Shown piece after piece: positions 43,260 to 52,498 of a DNA stretch of 64,000 nucleotides; the first letter of the stretch is position 1, and each line of letters begins with the position of its first letter. The notes below the pieces were generated by a model. It was not told where the DNA came from. It saw only the letters and a list, made by a program, of their open reading frames with translations, and did not search any database. The position numbers were made by a program, and so were the translations under genes. The stretch is taken from positions 29,284 to 93,283 of the forward strand of contig JBCDKM010000019.1 in assembly GCA_038746605.1 (NCBI GenBank), in the 5' to 3' direction. This stretch comes from Rubricoccus sp038746605. Lineage in GTDB: Bacteria; Bacteroidota; Rhodothermia; Rhodothermales; Rubricoccaceae.

Positions 43260-44348
43260 TCAGCGCGGCTGCTGGCTGCCCTCCACCTCGCGGATCCGCT
43301 GCGCCACGTACGCGATGTCCTCCGGGAGCGCGGACTCGAAGAACACCTCCTCCTCCGTCACCGGATGGACGAACCCGAGCGTGCGCGCGTGGAGCGCCTG
43401 TCGGGGCAATGCCTCGAAGAGGTTGGCGAAGAACTTCTTCCGCGAGCCATCGCGCCGCCCGTAGAGGATCGAGTCGCCACCGTAGGTGCGGTCCCCGAAG
43501 ACGGCATGGCCGATGTGCCTCGCGTGGATGCGGATCTGGTGCGTGCGGCCCGTCTCCAGCTTGAACCGGACGAGCGCGAGGTGCCCGAGGTCTTCCTCCA
43601 CCCAGTAATTCGTGGCCGCCCACTTCCCCTCCCCTTCCGGCCGTACGGAGACACGCTTGCGGTCACGCGGGTCGCGCCCGAGCCAGGACTCGACGCGGCC
43701 CTCCGCCTCGGGTACGCCCCAGACCAGGGCGACGTACTCGCGCTGGATGGTACGGTCCATGAACTGGTGTCCGAGGTGCGCCGCCACCGCGTCGGTCTTC
43801 GCGATGACCATCAGACCACTCGTGCCCTTGTCCAGCCGGTGAACGAGACCGGGGCGGACGGTCGGGTCGCCGTCGTAGCGCGCTCCCGCCGTGGCCGTCG
43901 CGAGGCCAACGTCTTCGTCGTCCTCGTCTTCCACCGTATCCGCCGCCAAGGGTCCCGCGCCGACGTGGTGCAGCAGCGCATGGATCAGCGTTCCCGTGCG
44001 GTGCCCGATCGCCGGATGGACCACCATCCCGGCAGGCTTGTTGAGCACGATGACCGCCTCATCCTCAAAGACGATGTCGAGCGGGATGTCCTCCGGCTCG
44101 ATCTCCATCGGAGGCGGCCGGAGGATCCGACACAGAAGATGATCGCCGGGCTGGACGCCGTGAGAGGGACGTTTGACCGTCTTCCCATTCACATCCACGC
44201 GCCCCTCCTTGATGCCGCGCTGGACCTTCGCGCGCGTCGTGTTGGGCAGCTTGCCCGCGAGGTACACGTCCAGCCGCACGCCGCCCTCCTGCCCCGGCGG
44301 CACGCTGATCTCCGTGATCGTCTCAATCTTGTCGGGCTCGTTGCTCAT
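43260..44348 (-). CDS. rluD: Pseudouridine synthase, RluD family
   Basis: The 362-residue enzyme has an N-terminal S4 domain (RLDVYLAGKLPNTTRAKVQR, about residues 25-45, then GRVDVNGKTVKRPS) and the RluA-type catalytic core. The core carries the nucleophile motif HRLDKGTSGLMVIAKT near residue 190 and later TGRTHQIRIHARHIGH. RluD modifies helix 69 of 23S rRNA. The ATG at 44348 overlaps the aminotransferase stop (ATGA). A linker with acidic EDEDDEDV between core strands is a lineage-specific insertion. Confidence 0.94.
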   Translation of the reverse strand: MSNEPDKIETITEISVPPGQEGGVRLDVYLAGKLPNTTRAKVQRGIKEGRVDVNGKTVKRPSHGVQPGDHLLCRILRPPPMEIEPEDIPLDIVFEDEAVIVLNKPAGMVVHPAIGHRTGTLIHALLHHVGAGPLAADTVEDEDDEDVGLATATAGARYDGDPTVRPGLVHRLDKGTSGLMVIAKTDAVAAHLGHQFMDRTIQREYVALVWGVPEAEGRVESWLGRDPRDRKRVSVRPEGEGKWAATNYWVEEDLGHLALVRFKLETGRTHQIRIHARHIGHAVFGDRTYGGDSILYGRRDGSRKKFFANLFEALPRQALHARTLGFVHPVTEEEVFFESALPEDIAYVAQRIREVEGSQQPR

Positions 44349-45484
44349 CCGACCGGGACGCTAGGCGCGAAGACCTCGATGGCGGCGCCGAGGCGGGCGA
44401 GGTCGTCCCCGGAGGTCGTAGCGTGGGGCGAGAATCGGAGCTTCCGGTCGCGCACGGAGCAGACGATCCCTCGCGAGGCGAGGTGCGCGTGGAGGGCTTC
44501 CGGTGCCTCATGCTCCACCGTCACGATGCCGGACTGTGGCGTGCTCTCTGGACCCCATCGCGTGAACCCGAGACTCTGCAACCGCCCCGCCAGCGCGGCA
44601 CTCGCGGACAGCACGGACGCCTCAACTGCGTCATGGCCAAACTCTAGAAACTGCTCTACGCTCGCGAGGAGACCCAGCAGCGGCGCCGTCGCAAGGGTAC
44701 CGACACGGAAGCGAGTGGCGTCCGGGTGGAGGGCGAGATCCGCCGAGCCAAAGTCGTCCCAGTCGATGGGGCCGTTGAGCCACCCGTACGTCGGTTCCAG
44801 TTGTGCACGAACGCGCTCTGTCGCGACGATGAACGCCGAGCCCTGTGGACCGAGCATCCACTTCTGACCGCCGCACGAGACGAAATCGAGCCCGAGGCGG
44901 CCCACGTCGAGCCGGAGCCCGCCGACGCCCTGGATGGCGTCCACCGCGAGGACCACGCCCGCCTCGGTGCAGAGCTGGGCGAGGTCGGCGAGGGGCGCGC
45001 GGAAGCCGGAGAGGAACTGGACCCAGGAAACCGCTAAGACGCGGGTTCGAGGCGTTAGCGCGTCGCGGGCAGCTTCCACTGTGAACGTGCCTTGGTGCGA
45101 CGGGATGAGGTCCACTGTGACGCCTCGCGACTCCAGCGCCTTCCAGGGCAGCAGGTTGGCCGGAAACTCGCAGGCAGGCACGGCCACGCGGTCACCGTCG
45201 CGCCAGCCGAGACCTCGCGCCAGCACGTTGATGCCCGTGGACGTGTTCGCGACGTACTCCACGTCCTCTGTTCTCGCGCCCACGAGCGCCGCAAGCGACG
45301 CTCGGCCGGCCTCCAGTCGCGGCAGGATCGTCTCGTAGTTGTTCGGATTCGTCCGGCTTCGCTCGTCGAGAAAGGCCGTCATCGCGTCCACCGACGGCTG
45401 AGTCAACGGGCCGGTAGCGGCGTGATCGAGGTAGACGACATCCTCACGGACGTAGGGGCTAGCGGAGCGGAGGGCGGGAATCAT
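44345..45484 (-). CDS. Class V aminotransferase (cysteine desulfurase/epimerase-like)
   Basis: The 379-residue PLP enzyme has DHAATGPLTQPSVDAM near the start, the AVDAIQGVGGLRLDVGRLG segment near residue 175, and the Schiff-base lysine in SCGGQKWMLGPQGSAF near 212. The extended active-site Cys loop of NifS-type desulfurases is not evident, so an isopenicillin-N-epimerase-like or kynureninase-like activity may be more likely. It is translationally coupled to rluD and is separated from the ExbD operon by a terminator. Confidence 0.88.
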   Translation of the reverse strand: MIPALRSASPYVREDVVYLDHAATGPLTQPSVDAMTAFLDERSRTNPNNYETILPRLEAGRASLAALVGARTEDVEYVANTSTGINVLARGLGWRDGDRVAVPACEFPANLLPWKALESRGVTVDLIPSHQGTFTVEAARDALTPRTRVLAVSWVQFLSGFRAPLADLAQLCTEAGVVLAVDAIQGVGGLRLDVGRLGLDFVSCGGQKWMLGPQGSAFIVATERVRAQLEPTYGWLNGPIDWDDFGSADLALHPDATRFRVGTLATAPLLGLLASVEQFLEFGHDAVEASVLSASAALAGRLQSLGFTRWGPESTPQSGIVTVEHEAPEALHAHLASRGIVCSVRDRKLRFSPHATTSGDDLARLGAAIEVFAPSVPVG

Positions 45485-45491
45485 CGCAACG

Positions 45492-45520
45492 AAAAAGGGG
45501 CGACCCCGAGAGGCCGCCCC
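45492..45520 (-). terminator. Rho-independent terminator of the exbB-exbD operon
   Basis: Arms GGGGCG (45497-45502) and CGCCCC (45515-45520) are followed on the minus strand by TTTTT (45496-45492). It lies 21 bases after the last exbD stop. Confidence 0.87.
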
Positions 45521-45541
45521 CAGAATCGCGGGAGGAGCAGG

Positions 45542-45979
45542 CTACTGCGCCTCCGCAGCCGTGGAGTAGTTGACGCGGAGAGCATCGGCTTCCCGAAGCT
45601 CCTGCTGCACGTCATAGAGAAAGCCCGTCTCGATGTCCCGGTCGACGTTGAGCGAGACAATGGTGGCAGGTTCCTCCACGAGGCGGCGGTACATGGCGTC
45701 GCGGATGTCGGGCAGCTCGTCCACCAGCGCGTCGTTGATTTGGACGGCGTCCTCGCCGGTCTCCTTGTCCTGACCGACGTAGACGTACTGGATGAGCCGT
45801 TTCTGGTCGATCTTCTCGACCGCCGACGCCTGAGGCAGCCGGGTAATGACGAGGAGTTCGGTCTCGCGGAGGACCGTCGTCACCATGAAGAAGATCAGCA
45901 GCATGAAGATGATATCCGGCAGCGAGGCCGTCGGGATCTCCTGCTTGGCTGTGCTCTTCTTCTTGAACTTGGCAGACAT
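45542..45979 (-). CDS. exbD: ExbD/TolR-family biopolymer transport protein
   Basis: The 145-residue protein has one N-terminal membrane helix after a lysine-rich tail. It carries the essential Asp in SLPDIIFMLLIFFMVTT near residue 22 and has a periplasmic C-terminal domain. ExbD couples proton flow through ExbB to TonB-type energy transfer. The ATG at 45979 gives the normal short cytoplasmic tail MSAKFKKKS. It is the last gene of a four-gene unit with a second exbD, a small membrane protein and exbB. Confidence 0.93.
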   Translation of the reverse strand: MSAKFKKKSTAKQEIPTASLPDIIFMLLIFFMVTTVLRETELLVITRLPQASAVEKIDQKRLIQYVYVGQDKETGEDAVQINDALVDELPDIRDAMYRRLVEEPATIVSLNVDRDIETGFLYDVQQELREADALRVNYSTAAEAQ

Positions 45980-46054
45980 GCGGAATGGGGGGTTGAATCT
46001 GGCAGAATCAGCGAGCCACGCGAGCGGATCGGAGGCCACTCGCGCGACGCGTGA

Positions 46055-46609
46055 TCAGCCTGGATCGGGCTCGGCGAGCGAGATCTTGAGCGGGTACTTC
46101 TCCTTCACCTCGTCCACGTCCTCGTCGCCGAGGCGGGAGAGGTAGACCGGATAGTCGACGCCCGCGATCTGGTTCGCGTAGCTGTCGCGGATGTCGATGT
46201 AGGCACCCTTGATCTCGTCGAGGACTTCGACGTAGCGGTTGTACTCGAGAGCCCGCTCGGTTTTGAAGGACACGATCGCCTTCTCCGGGTTCTCCGAGTA
46301 CTGCGGGTCGCGGCCCTCGTTGGTGACGTGCTTGACGACCTCCTCACGGATGTTCTCGATCCGCATGAACTCGCCCTCGACGAGCACATCGCCGTTGTTG
46401 TTGACGAGCACGACGAGGAGGTTCCGGTCCTTGATCTCCGGCGGCTCCTGGGTTTCATCGAGCTTCGGCGGGAGCTGCATGTAGATCCCTTTCTCCGTGT
46501 TGATGGTCGTCACCAGGAGGAAGAAAATGAGCAGCAGGAACGCGATGTCCGCCATGGACGAGGTCGGGACCTCGACGTCGCGGGAGGTTCTGCGCTTGAG
46601 AAGCGGCAT
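46055..46609 (-). CDS. exbD: ExbD/TolR-family biopolymer transport protein (second copy)
   Basis: The 184-residue ExbD paralogue has the membrane helix SSMADIAFLLLIFFLLVTT near residues 17-35, with the proton-pathway Asp. A longer periplasmic part contains PPKLDETQEPPEIKDRNLLV. Two different ExbD genes side by side are usual in Bacteroidota, where they may form a heteromeric stator unit. It is 75 bases upstream of the other exbD and 41 bases downstream of the small membrane protein gene. Confidence 0.93.
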   Translation of the reverse strand: MPLLKRRTSRDVEVPTSSMADIAFLLLIFFLLVTTINTEKGIYMQLPPKLDETQEPPEIKDRNLLVVLVNNNGDVLVEGEFMRIENIREEVVKHVTNEGRDPQYSENPEKAIVSFKTERALEYNRYVEVLDEIKGAYIDIRDSYANQIAGVDYPVYLSRLGDEDVDEVKEKYPLKISLAEPDPG

Positions 46610-46650
46610 GGGGTTGTGGCGTGGTGCCGGGTGCGTCGGGAGAGTCTCGT

Positions 46651-46935
46651 TTACTTGACCAGGCCGCGGACGCCCGCGATCACGAGCGAGGCGAGGCCGG
46701 AGGCGACGAGGACAACAGCGGTAACGATGGTCGCGACGGCGAGCGCATCATCGCTGCCGGAGTTCACGAGGTACGCAATGCCGAAGACGACGAGGGGGAG
46801 GCCGAAGGCGGCGATGGCGAGCTTGCCCTGGCCCTGGAGGCGAGAGGCTGCGTTCTTCGCGCCGAAGGCGAGCATCATGACGAGACCGCCGACGATGAGA
46901 AGGCCAGGGAGGTAGACGACGAGAAAGTCAATCAT
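46651..46935 (-). CDS. Small three-helix membrane protein in the exbB-exbD operon
   Basis: The 94-residue protein has three hydrophobic segments (about residues 4-24, 38-57 and 66-88) joined by short loops; the first loop is basic (KNAASRLQGQGK). No family was recognised. It lies between exbB (83-base gap) and exbD (41-base gap) in the same direction, so it probably belongs to the energising complex or its assembly. Confidence 0.75.
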   Translation of the reverse strand: MIDFLVVYLPGLLIVGGLVMMLAFGAKNAASRLQGQGKLAIAAFGLPLVVFGIAYLVNSGSDDALAVATIVTAVVLVASGLASLVIAGVRGLVK

Positions 46936-47018
46936 CGGGAGGGAGGCTAAAGACGGAAGGACGAAGAAGCAGGACAGGCGATGCGGCTGCGACCGCCCGT
47001 CCTGCGGAGAGTCCTGTC

Positions 47019-47786
47019 CTACGCGTCCGGGGCGTCACCGGAGCTGATCTGACCCTTCGCCTCGGGGAGGCTACCGGAGGTGCGGGCGCCGAGGGCGACC
47101 GGGCGACCCATGTTCATGAGCGCGAGGCTGTCGATCAGTTCGACCGAGGCCTCCTCCATGTCGGCCGTGATGCGGTCGATCTTGGAGACGCAGTAGTTGT
47201 AGAACACCTGCAGGATCATGGCCGCGATAAGGCCGAAGACCGTCGTGAGGAGGGCCACCTTGATACCACCGGCGACGAGGGACGGCGAGATGTCACCGGC
47301 CTGCTCAATGGCGTCGAAGGCCTGCACCATGCCGATCACGGTCCCGAGGAATCCGAGCATCGGGGCGATGGTGATGAAGAGCGACAGCCAGACGAGGCCG
47401 CGCTCCAAGAAGCTCATCTCGATGGAGCCGTAGGAAACGACCGCCTTCTCGACGGCGTCCATGCCCTCGTCGTAGCGGAGCAGACCGGCCTGAACGACGC
47501 TGGCGACCGGGCCTCGCGTGTTGGCGCACACGTCCTCAGCAGCGGAGACACCGCCGTTATCCAGCGCTTCCTTGACACGCTGCATGAACTTCGGCGTGTT
47601 GATGTCGGAGCGGTTGAGCGTCAGGATGCGCTCGAAGGCGATGGCGAGACCGATGATGAGGGCGATGAGGATCGGCCACATGTAGCCTCCTCCTTCGTTG
47701 CCTTCGTTGAAACGGTCGACGAACACGTTGACGAAGCCGTCTCCGGCGGCGGCGTCCTGGAGCAGGTAGAGCAGCGTGAGCTTCAT
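47019..47786 (-). CDS. exbB: MotA/TolQ/ExbB proton channel family protein
   Basis: The 255-residue protein has an N-terminal membrane helix (YMWPILIALIIGLAIAFERI, about residues 35-54), a cytoplasmic loop, and two further membrane helices around LVWLSLFITIAPMLGFLGTV and GGIKVALLTTVFGLIAAMIL. These contain the conserved GLLGTV-like and TTxxGL motifs of ExbB/TolQ. It forms the proton channel that drives TonB-dependent uptake or Tol function. It is the first gene of the unit; a plausible promoter lies 120 bases upstream. Confidence 0.94.
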   Translation of the reverse strand: MKLTLLYLLQDAAAGDGFVNVFVDRFNEGNEGGGYMWPILIALIIGLAIAFERILTLNRSDINTPKFMQRVKEALDNGGVSAAEDVCANTRGPVASVVQAGLLRYDEGMDAVEKAVVSYGSIEMSFLERGLVWLSLFITIAPMLGFLGTVIGMVQAFDAIEQAGDISPSLVAGGIKVALLTTVFGLIAAMILQVFYNYCVSKIDRITADMEEASVELIDSLALMNMGRPVALGARTSGSLPEAKGQISSGDAPDA

Positions 47787-47907
47787 GGATCCTCTGGTGG
47801 GGCGGGTGAGCGCGGCACAGCGCCGCTAGGGGGAGAGACGGGAGAAAAGGGGGAGGGTGCGAGGGCAGAGCCTGCTTCGGCCCATCCGCGCGACCCGGAC
47901 GGTGGGG

Positions 47908-47936
47908 AATATCCCTACCGCCCGGAGCAATGTCAA
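47908..47936 (-). promoter_or_regulatory. Candidate sigma-70-like promoter for the exbB operon
   Basis: On the minus strand TTGACA (47936-47931) is followed after 17 bases by GATATT (47913-47908), four of six matches to the -10 consensus. It lies in the 276-base gap 47787-48062, where no gene is seen. Housekeeping promoters of this phylum often differ from the E. coli form, so support is moderate. Confidence 0.4.
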
Positions 47937-48062
47937 CGTAGCGACGCGGTCGGTCGGAGTCCAGCGCGTCTCGAATGCCCCCCCAAGAGCCGACTCGACC
48001 GGAAAGGTTGCTGTTGGACCCACGATCCTTTCCGGCCGAGCCGAGACCGAGTCGTTCGAGGA

Positions 48063-49745
48063 CTACCGCGAGGCGAGCTGGTTCGCGGAGTCCCAGAGCC
48101 GGTTCGCCTGCTGGAGCGTCTCGTCGATCTGTCCCACGACTGGGAAGAAGGCGTCGATGCCGAAGACACGGCGCGCCACGAACGCACGGAGCCGGGTCTC
48201 GATGGTGTCCTGCTCCGCCTCGGCATCCGCGCGGGACACCCCGTCATCTCCTTCCTGAGGTGCCTCGTCCAGAAGCGTCACGCCCTGTCCCTCCACGAAC
48301 TGGAGGAACTCCGCAAAGGTGCCCTCCGGCAATGTGTACTCCCGCGCGAAGGCTTGCTCGCGACCCGCCCAGTCATCTGCGAGCCTGGAGTTCTCGGCCA
48401 CGAAGTCGCGCGCGAAGAGGTTATCCAGCCCACGCCCGAGGAGGACTTGGGCGGCGGTCGAGAGGGTATCCAGCGCCACCACGTAGTCGGGGAAGATGCC
48501 ACCGCCCCCGTAGACGGTGCGGCCTGCGTCGGTCTGGTACTGGAGGCTATCGGGGAAAACACCGATGAGAGCGTCAGCGTCGACCATCCCGCTCGCGCTG
48601 AGGCGGTCGGAGATCGCCTCGCTGAGTTCCCCCTTGGCGGCGAAGTACTCCTCGTCCTCCCCTCCGACTTCATACGGCGTCTGGATGAGGCGCCCAACCG
48701 GCGTGAAGTAGCGCGATACGGTCATCTGGAGCACGGAGCCGTCCGTGAGTGGGAACTGCTGCTGGACCAAGCCCTTGCCGAAGGAGCGGCGCCCCACCAG
48801 AAGGCCACGGTCGTGGTCCTGCACAGCACCCGCGACGATCTCACTCGCGCTCGCGCTGCTCTCGTTGATGAGCACGATCAGGGGATCCTCCTCGTAGCTC
48901 CCGCCGGAAGTCGCGATATACTCGTTGCGGTTGCGCGGATGGCGGCTGTCCGTGTAGACGATCATCTCGCCTGCGGGCAAGAACTCGTCGGAGATGGCAT
49001 AGGCCTGGTCGAGGAGTCCGCCTGCGTTGTCGCGGAGGTCCAGGATGAGCCGCTCCATGCCCTGCCGCCGGAGATCACGGATGGCAGAGACGACCTCACG
49101 ATGGCTGGTTCGCGCGAACCGCTGGAGCTTGATGTAGCCCGTCTGGTCGTCCAGCATGTACGTCGAGACGACGGTTTCGAGCGGGATCCGGTCGCGTGTG
49201 ATGGTGAAGTTCAAATCCTCGCGGAAGCCGGGACGCTTGACCGTTAGATCCACCGTTGTCCCGCGTGGCCCCTTGAGGTACTTCTGCACCATCTGGCTAT
49301 CGAAGCCGAGCGCGAGGGTGTCGCCGATCATCACGATGCGGTCGCCGGCCTCCAGACCGGCCTCCTCGCTGGGCCCGCCTGCGATCGGCATCAACACCAC
49401 GAGCGTGTCCTGCTCTGCGGCTCCGTCCACCCACTCGTAGTAAATGCCGATGCCGTCGAAGCTGGCGTTGAAGCTCTCGCGGACCGCACGCATCTCATCC
49501 GCCGAGATGTAGATCGAGTGCGGGTCGAGGTCTGCGAGCATGCCCTCGATGGCGCTCTCCGCCAGTTGGGCGGAGTCGACGTCTTCCACGTACGCCTCGG
49601 AGATGACACGGAACGCTTCGGCGACCTTGCGGGCTTGCTCGGTGTCATCGTCGGAGGAAAACGCGCCGCCCACTTGAAAGCCGAGGGCGAGGACGAGAGC
49701 GAGCGCGGCCGTGGCAAGAGCCGGGCGCAAACGGAAGCGAGTCAT
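48063..49745 (-). CDS. ctpA: C-terminal processing protease (S41 family)
   Basis: The 560-residue protein has an N-terminal membrane or signal segment (about residues 8-28), a PDZ domain near 95-170 (FDGIGIYYEWV to RGTTVDLTVKRPG), and the S41 catalytic core. The core holds the Ser in NESSASASEIVAGA near residue 295 and the Lys in GRRSFGKGLVQQQ near 320. It should trim exported proteins in the periplasm. The C-terminal 120 residues are an acidic helical extension. Intergenic sequence of about 210 bases separates it from the upstream glycosyltransferase. Confidence 0.94.
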   Translation of the reverse strand: MTRFRLRPALATAALALVLALGFQVGGAFSSDDDTEQARKVAEAFRVISEAYVEDVDSAQLAESAIEGMLADLDPHSIYISADEMRAVRESFNASFDGIGIYYEWVDGAAEQDTLVVLMPIAGGPSEEAGLEAGDRIVMIGDTLALGFDSQMVQKYLKGPRGTTVDLTVKRPGFREDLNFTITRDRIPLETVVSTYMLDDQTGYIKLQRFARTSHREVVSAIRDLRRQGMERLILDLRDNAGGLLDQAYAISDEFLPAGEMIVYTDSRHPRNRNEYIATSGGSYEEDPLIVLINESSASASEIVAGAVQDHDRGLLVGRRSFGKGLVQQQFPLTDGSVLQMTVSRYFTPVGRLIQTPYEVGGEDEEYFAAKGELSEAISDRLSASGMVDADALIGVFPDSLQYQTDAGRTVYGGGGIFPDYVVALDTLSTAAQVLLGRGLDNLFARDFVAENSRLADDWAGREQAFAREYTLPEGTFAEFLQFVEGQGVTLLDEAPQEGDDGVSRADAEAEQDTIETRLRAFVARRVFGIDAFFPVVGQIDETLQQANRLWDSANQLASR

Positions 49746-49907
49746 GCGAAAGAGGGAGTCGTGAGCGCGGCGAACGGGTCGGACATGTCAATGGTGCCCG
49801 TTTGGCGCATGTGGGAAATCGAAGATAGGCGGGAGGACGCCGAACGGTTCGTCGCGGTTGCGGAGCGGTCTTGGGCGAGTTGCGAACGGCGCGCCTCGAC
49901 CCTGCCC

Positions 49908-49938
49908 GCCTCGGCGCCGCGGCGGACGGACCCGAGGC
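49908..49938. repeat. Intergenic inverted repeat GCCTCGG/CCGAGGC
   Basis: Seven-base arms GCCTCGG (49908-49914) and CCGAGGC (49932-49938) flank a GC-rich centre 18 bases beyond the stop of the glycosyltransferase gene. There is no T-run. It uses the same half-site as the palindrome at 37289. Confidence 0.5.
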
Positions 49939-49955
49939 TTTAGACGCGGGACGCT

Positions 49956-50747
49956 CTACCGTACCGCTTCCCACTCAGTCGAGCGCGACTTGTCCCCGAC
50001 GGCCACCCAGATCGCGTTGAGCCCCCAGGCCAGCATCGTGCGAAAGAGACCGCGCTGGCGGTAGCGGCGAGGATCCTCGTAAACGATCCAGTTCCAGAGG
50101 AACGCAACGGTCACGCCCGGCTGGCGGAGGACGCGCTTGAACAGATCGAAGTCCTCGCCAGCCGCGAGGTGCTCGCGGTAGCCACCGATGGCCTCGAACG
50201 CCTCGCGCCGAACCGCGTGGACTTCCCCCCTTCCCATCCCGACAATCCGAAGGCGGTTGGTAAGCCAATAGAGCACATTCGCAGAACCCAGCACGATCCG
50301 TTCTGAGAGTCGGGCATCATGCGGATGGACGAGAACGCGGCACGTAGCGGCGCCGGACTCCCGCGCGGCGGTGGTGAGGTCCTCCAAGAAGCCACCGAGG
50401 TCCGCGGGAAGCGTCACGTCCGCGTTGAAGAACACCAGCACATCGTCGGTCGTCGCCTCCGCAGCGCCCGCGTTGCGCCCGGCCGCGATGGTCTGCCGCT
50501 CCTCCTTCTCGTGCACCACGACGCGATCTGCCAGCTCAAGCGCAATCGCGAGCGTGCCATCCGATGAGCCGCCATCGCTCACGACGATCTCGATGCCGAG
50601 CGCGTCGGCGCGATCACGGAGAGGCCGAAGCAGCGCTCCGAGGGTCTTCTCCTCGTTGAGTGTGGGAATCACCACGCTGGTGCGAGGACGCGCCCGAGGC
50701 GGCGTCGCGAGGGCCGCGGGTGCGGTGAGGTTTTGGCGGGACGACAT
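49956..50747 (-). CDS. Family 2 glycosyltransferase
   Basis: The 263-residue GT2 protein has SVVIPTLNEEKTLGALL near residue 25, VVSDGGSSDGT near 56, AAGRNAGA and the metal motif FFNADVTLP near 108. The acceptor-side GGYREHLAAGEDFDLFKRV lies near 192. It resembles the TIGR04283-like group that acts on lipid-linked or small acceptors. It is divergent from the PolX gene, with 62 bases between the starts. The acceptor is unknown. Confidence 0.9.
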   Translation of the reverse strand: MSSRQNLTAPAALATPPRARPRTSVVIPTLNEEKTLGALLRPLRDRADALGIEIVVSDGGSSDGTLAIALELADRVVVHEKEERQTIAAGRNAGAAEATTDDVLVFFNADVTLPADLGGFLEDLTTAARESGAATCRVLVHPHDARLSERIVLGSANVLYWLTNRLRIVGMGRGEVHAVRREAFEAIGGYREHLAAGEDFDLFKRVLRQPGVTVAFLWNWIVYEDPRRYRQRGLFRTMLAWGLNAIWVAVGDKSRSTEWEAVR

Positions 50748-50809
50748 GGGGCGAAGCTACCCGAACCCGCCGCGCGCTGTCGGGTACTCCTGGGCCTCTC
50801 CCCTCGCCC

Positions 50810-52474
50810 ATGACCAACAAGTCCGTCGCCCGCCACCTCAAGCTCGCCTCCGACCTGCTAGAAGTCACAGGCGGCAACGCATTTCGAGCCCGCGCCTACG
50901 CCCGCGCTGCCCGCGTTGTGGACCGGATGGAGAAGTCCGTCGCCAGCTACGACGCGCAGGAGTTGACCACCGTGCAGGGCATCGGGAAGGGCCTCGCTGG
51001 GGATATCCGCGAGATCCTGGAGACCGGTAGCCTCGCACAGCTAGACCGTCTGCTGGAAAGCCTCCCACCGGGTCTCCCTGAAGTGCTACGCGTGAAAGGT
51101 CTCGGCCCGAAGAAGGTCCGCACCATCTGGCAAGAGCTGGACGTGTCCGATCTCGACACCCTGGAGTCCGCCGCCAGCACCGGGCGGCTCGCCGATCTGC
51201 CAGGGTTCGGCGCGAAGACTGTCCAGAACATCCTCGCGAGCATCCAGAACCTGAAAGCGTATCGCGGCAAGGCTCACCTCGCGACGGCGCATCCAGAAGC
51301 GGAGCGTGCCCGTGATCTGCTCCGCGCCGCCGGTCATCGCGCAGAGATCGCAGGCGAGATTCGCCGTCAGTGCTCTATCGTGGATCGCGCCGTCATCGTC
51401 ACGGACGCATCCGAGACCGACACGGCCCCCTCGCTCTCCGGCCTGAGCGCCGACGATGGCTTCCGCCTCCCGTCGGGACTCCCGCTGCACCTCGTCCACA
51501 CGACTCCCGATGCCTTCGGCACCGCGCTTTGGACTGCGACGGTCTCCGAAGCCCATCTCTCCCTCTGGCGCGAGACCTTCGGGGACCCGCACGAGGCAGA
51601 AGAAGAGGAAGCCATCTTCGAATCCGCCGGGGTCCCGTTCATTCCACCCGCCATCCGCGAGGGCACCTGGGAGATTGAGGCCGCCCGCCTCGGCACGCTT
51701 CCGGTGCTCGTCACGGTCGGCGATTTGAAGGGGACGCTCCACAACCATTCCACCTGGAGCGACGGAGCCAACTCGCTCCACGAGATGGCCGAGGCGGCCC
51801 GGGCTCGCGGCCTACTCTACTACGGCATCGGGGATCACAGCCGCAGCCTCCAGATCGCGCACGGGCTCAGCCTGGACGAACTCGCCCGGCAGTCCGAGGA
51901 AGCCGGGCGCCTCAATGCAGAGTACGCGTCTCGCGGCATCGACTTTCGCATTCTGTCAGGCTCGGAGTGTGACATCCTCAAGGACGGCGCCATGGACTTC
52001 CCGGACGAGGCGCTGGAGGCGCTGGACATCGTCGTCGCGAGCGTGCACTCCCATTTCGCGATGAGCGAGGACGAAGCGACCGCTCGCCTCATTCGCGCGG
52101 TCGAAAACCCGCACGTGGATATTCTCGGGCACCCGACCGGACGCCTTCTGCTTCGCCGTGAGGGATATCCCATCGATGTGGACGCCGTGCTGGACGCCTG
52201 TGCAGAGCACGGCACCGCTGTTGAGTTGAATGCCAACCCCTGGCGTCTCGACCTCGACTGGCGATTCCTCCGGGGCGCGGCCGAGCGTGGCGTTCCGGTC
52301 TCTATCAACCCGGACGCTCATGTCACGGACGGTCTCGACGACGTGCAGTGGGGGGTCGCAGCAGCGCAAAAGGCCGGGCTGAGCGCGACGGACGTGCTGA
52401 ACACCCGAACCACGGATGACCTTCTCACGTGGACGCACGGGAACGCAGAACGCGACGGATCGCCTCAGCGCTAG
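50810..52474 (+). CDS. polX: PolX-like protein with PHP domain and degenerate polymerase palm
   Basis: The 554-residue protein has the PolX layout: an 8-kDa-like and helix-hairpin-helix region (VQGIGKGLAGDIREILETGS, VKGLGPKKVRTIW, LPGFGAKTVQNIL), a palm-like segment near 180-280, and a C-terminal PHP domain from about 308 (LHNHSTWSDGANS, GIGDHSRS, HSHFAMSE, GHPTGRLLLRREG). The PHP metal residues look complete. The palm motif that normally reads GSxRR...DxD is GEIRRQCSIVDRAVIV, so the second catalytic Asp is absent. It probably works as a PHP 3'-exonuclease or AP endonuclease in base excision repair, with no DNA synthesis. Confidence 0.88.
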   Translation: MTNKSVARHLKLASDLLEVTGGNAFRARAYARAARVVDRMEKSVASYDAQELTTVQGIGKGLAGDIREILETGSLAQLDRLLESLPPGLPEVLRVKGLGPKKVRTIWQELDVSDLDTLESAASTGRLADLPGFGAKTVQNILASIQNLKAYRGKAHLATAHPEAERARDLLRAAGHRAEIAGEIRRQCSIVDRAVIVTDASETDTAPSLSGLSADDGFRLPSGLPLHLVHTTPDAFGTALWTATVSEAHLSLWRETFGDPHEAEEEEAIFESAGVPFIPPAIREGTWEIEAARLGTLPVLVTVGDLKGTLHNHSTWSDGANSLHEMAEAARARGLLYYGIGDHSRSLQIAHGLSLDELARQSEEAGRLNAEYASRGIDFRILSGSECDILKDGAMDFPDEALEALDIVVASVHSHFAMSEDEATARLIRAVENPHVDILGHPTGRLLLRREGYPIDVDAVLDACAEHGTAVELNANPWRLDLDWRFLRGAAERGVPVSINPDAHVTDGLDDVQWGVAAAQKAGLSATDVLNTRTTDDLLTWTHGNAERDGSPQR

Positions 52475-52498
52475 CTTCGTGCTCCCCCCTTTCCTGGC

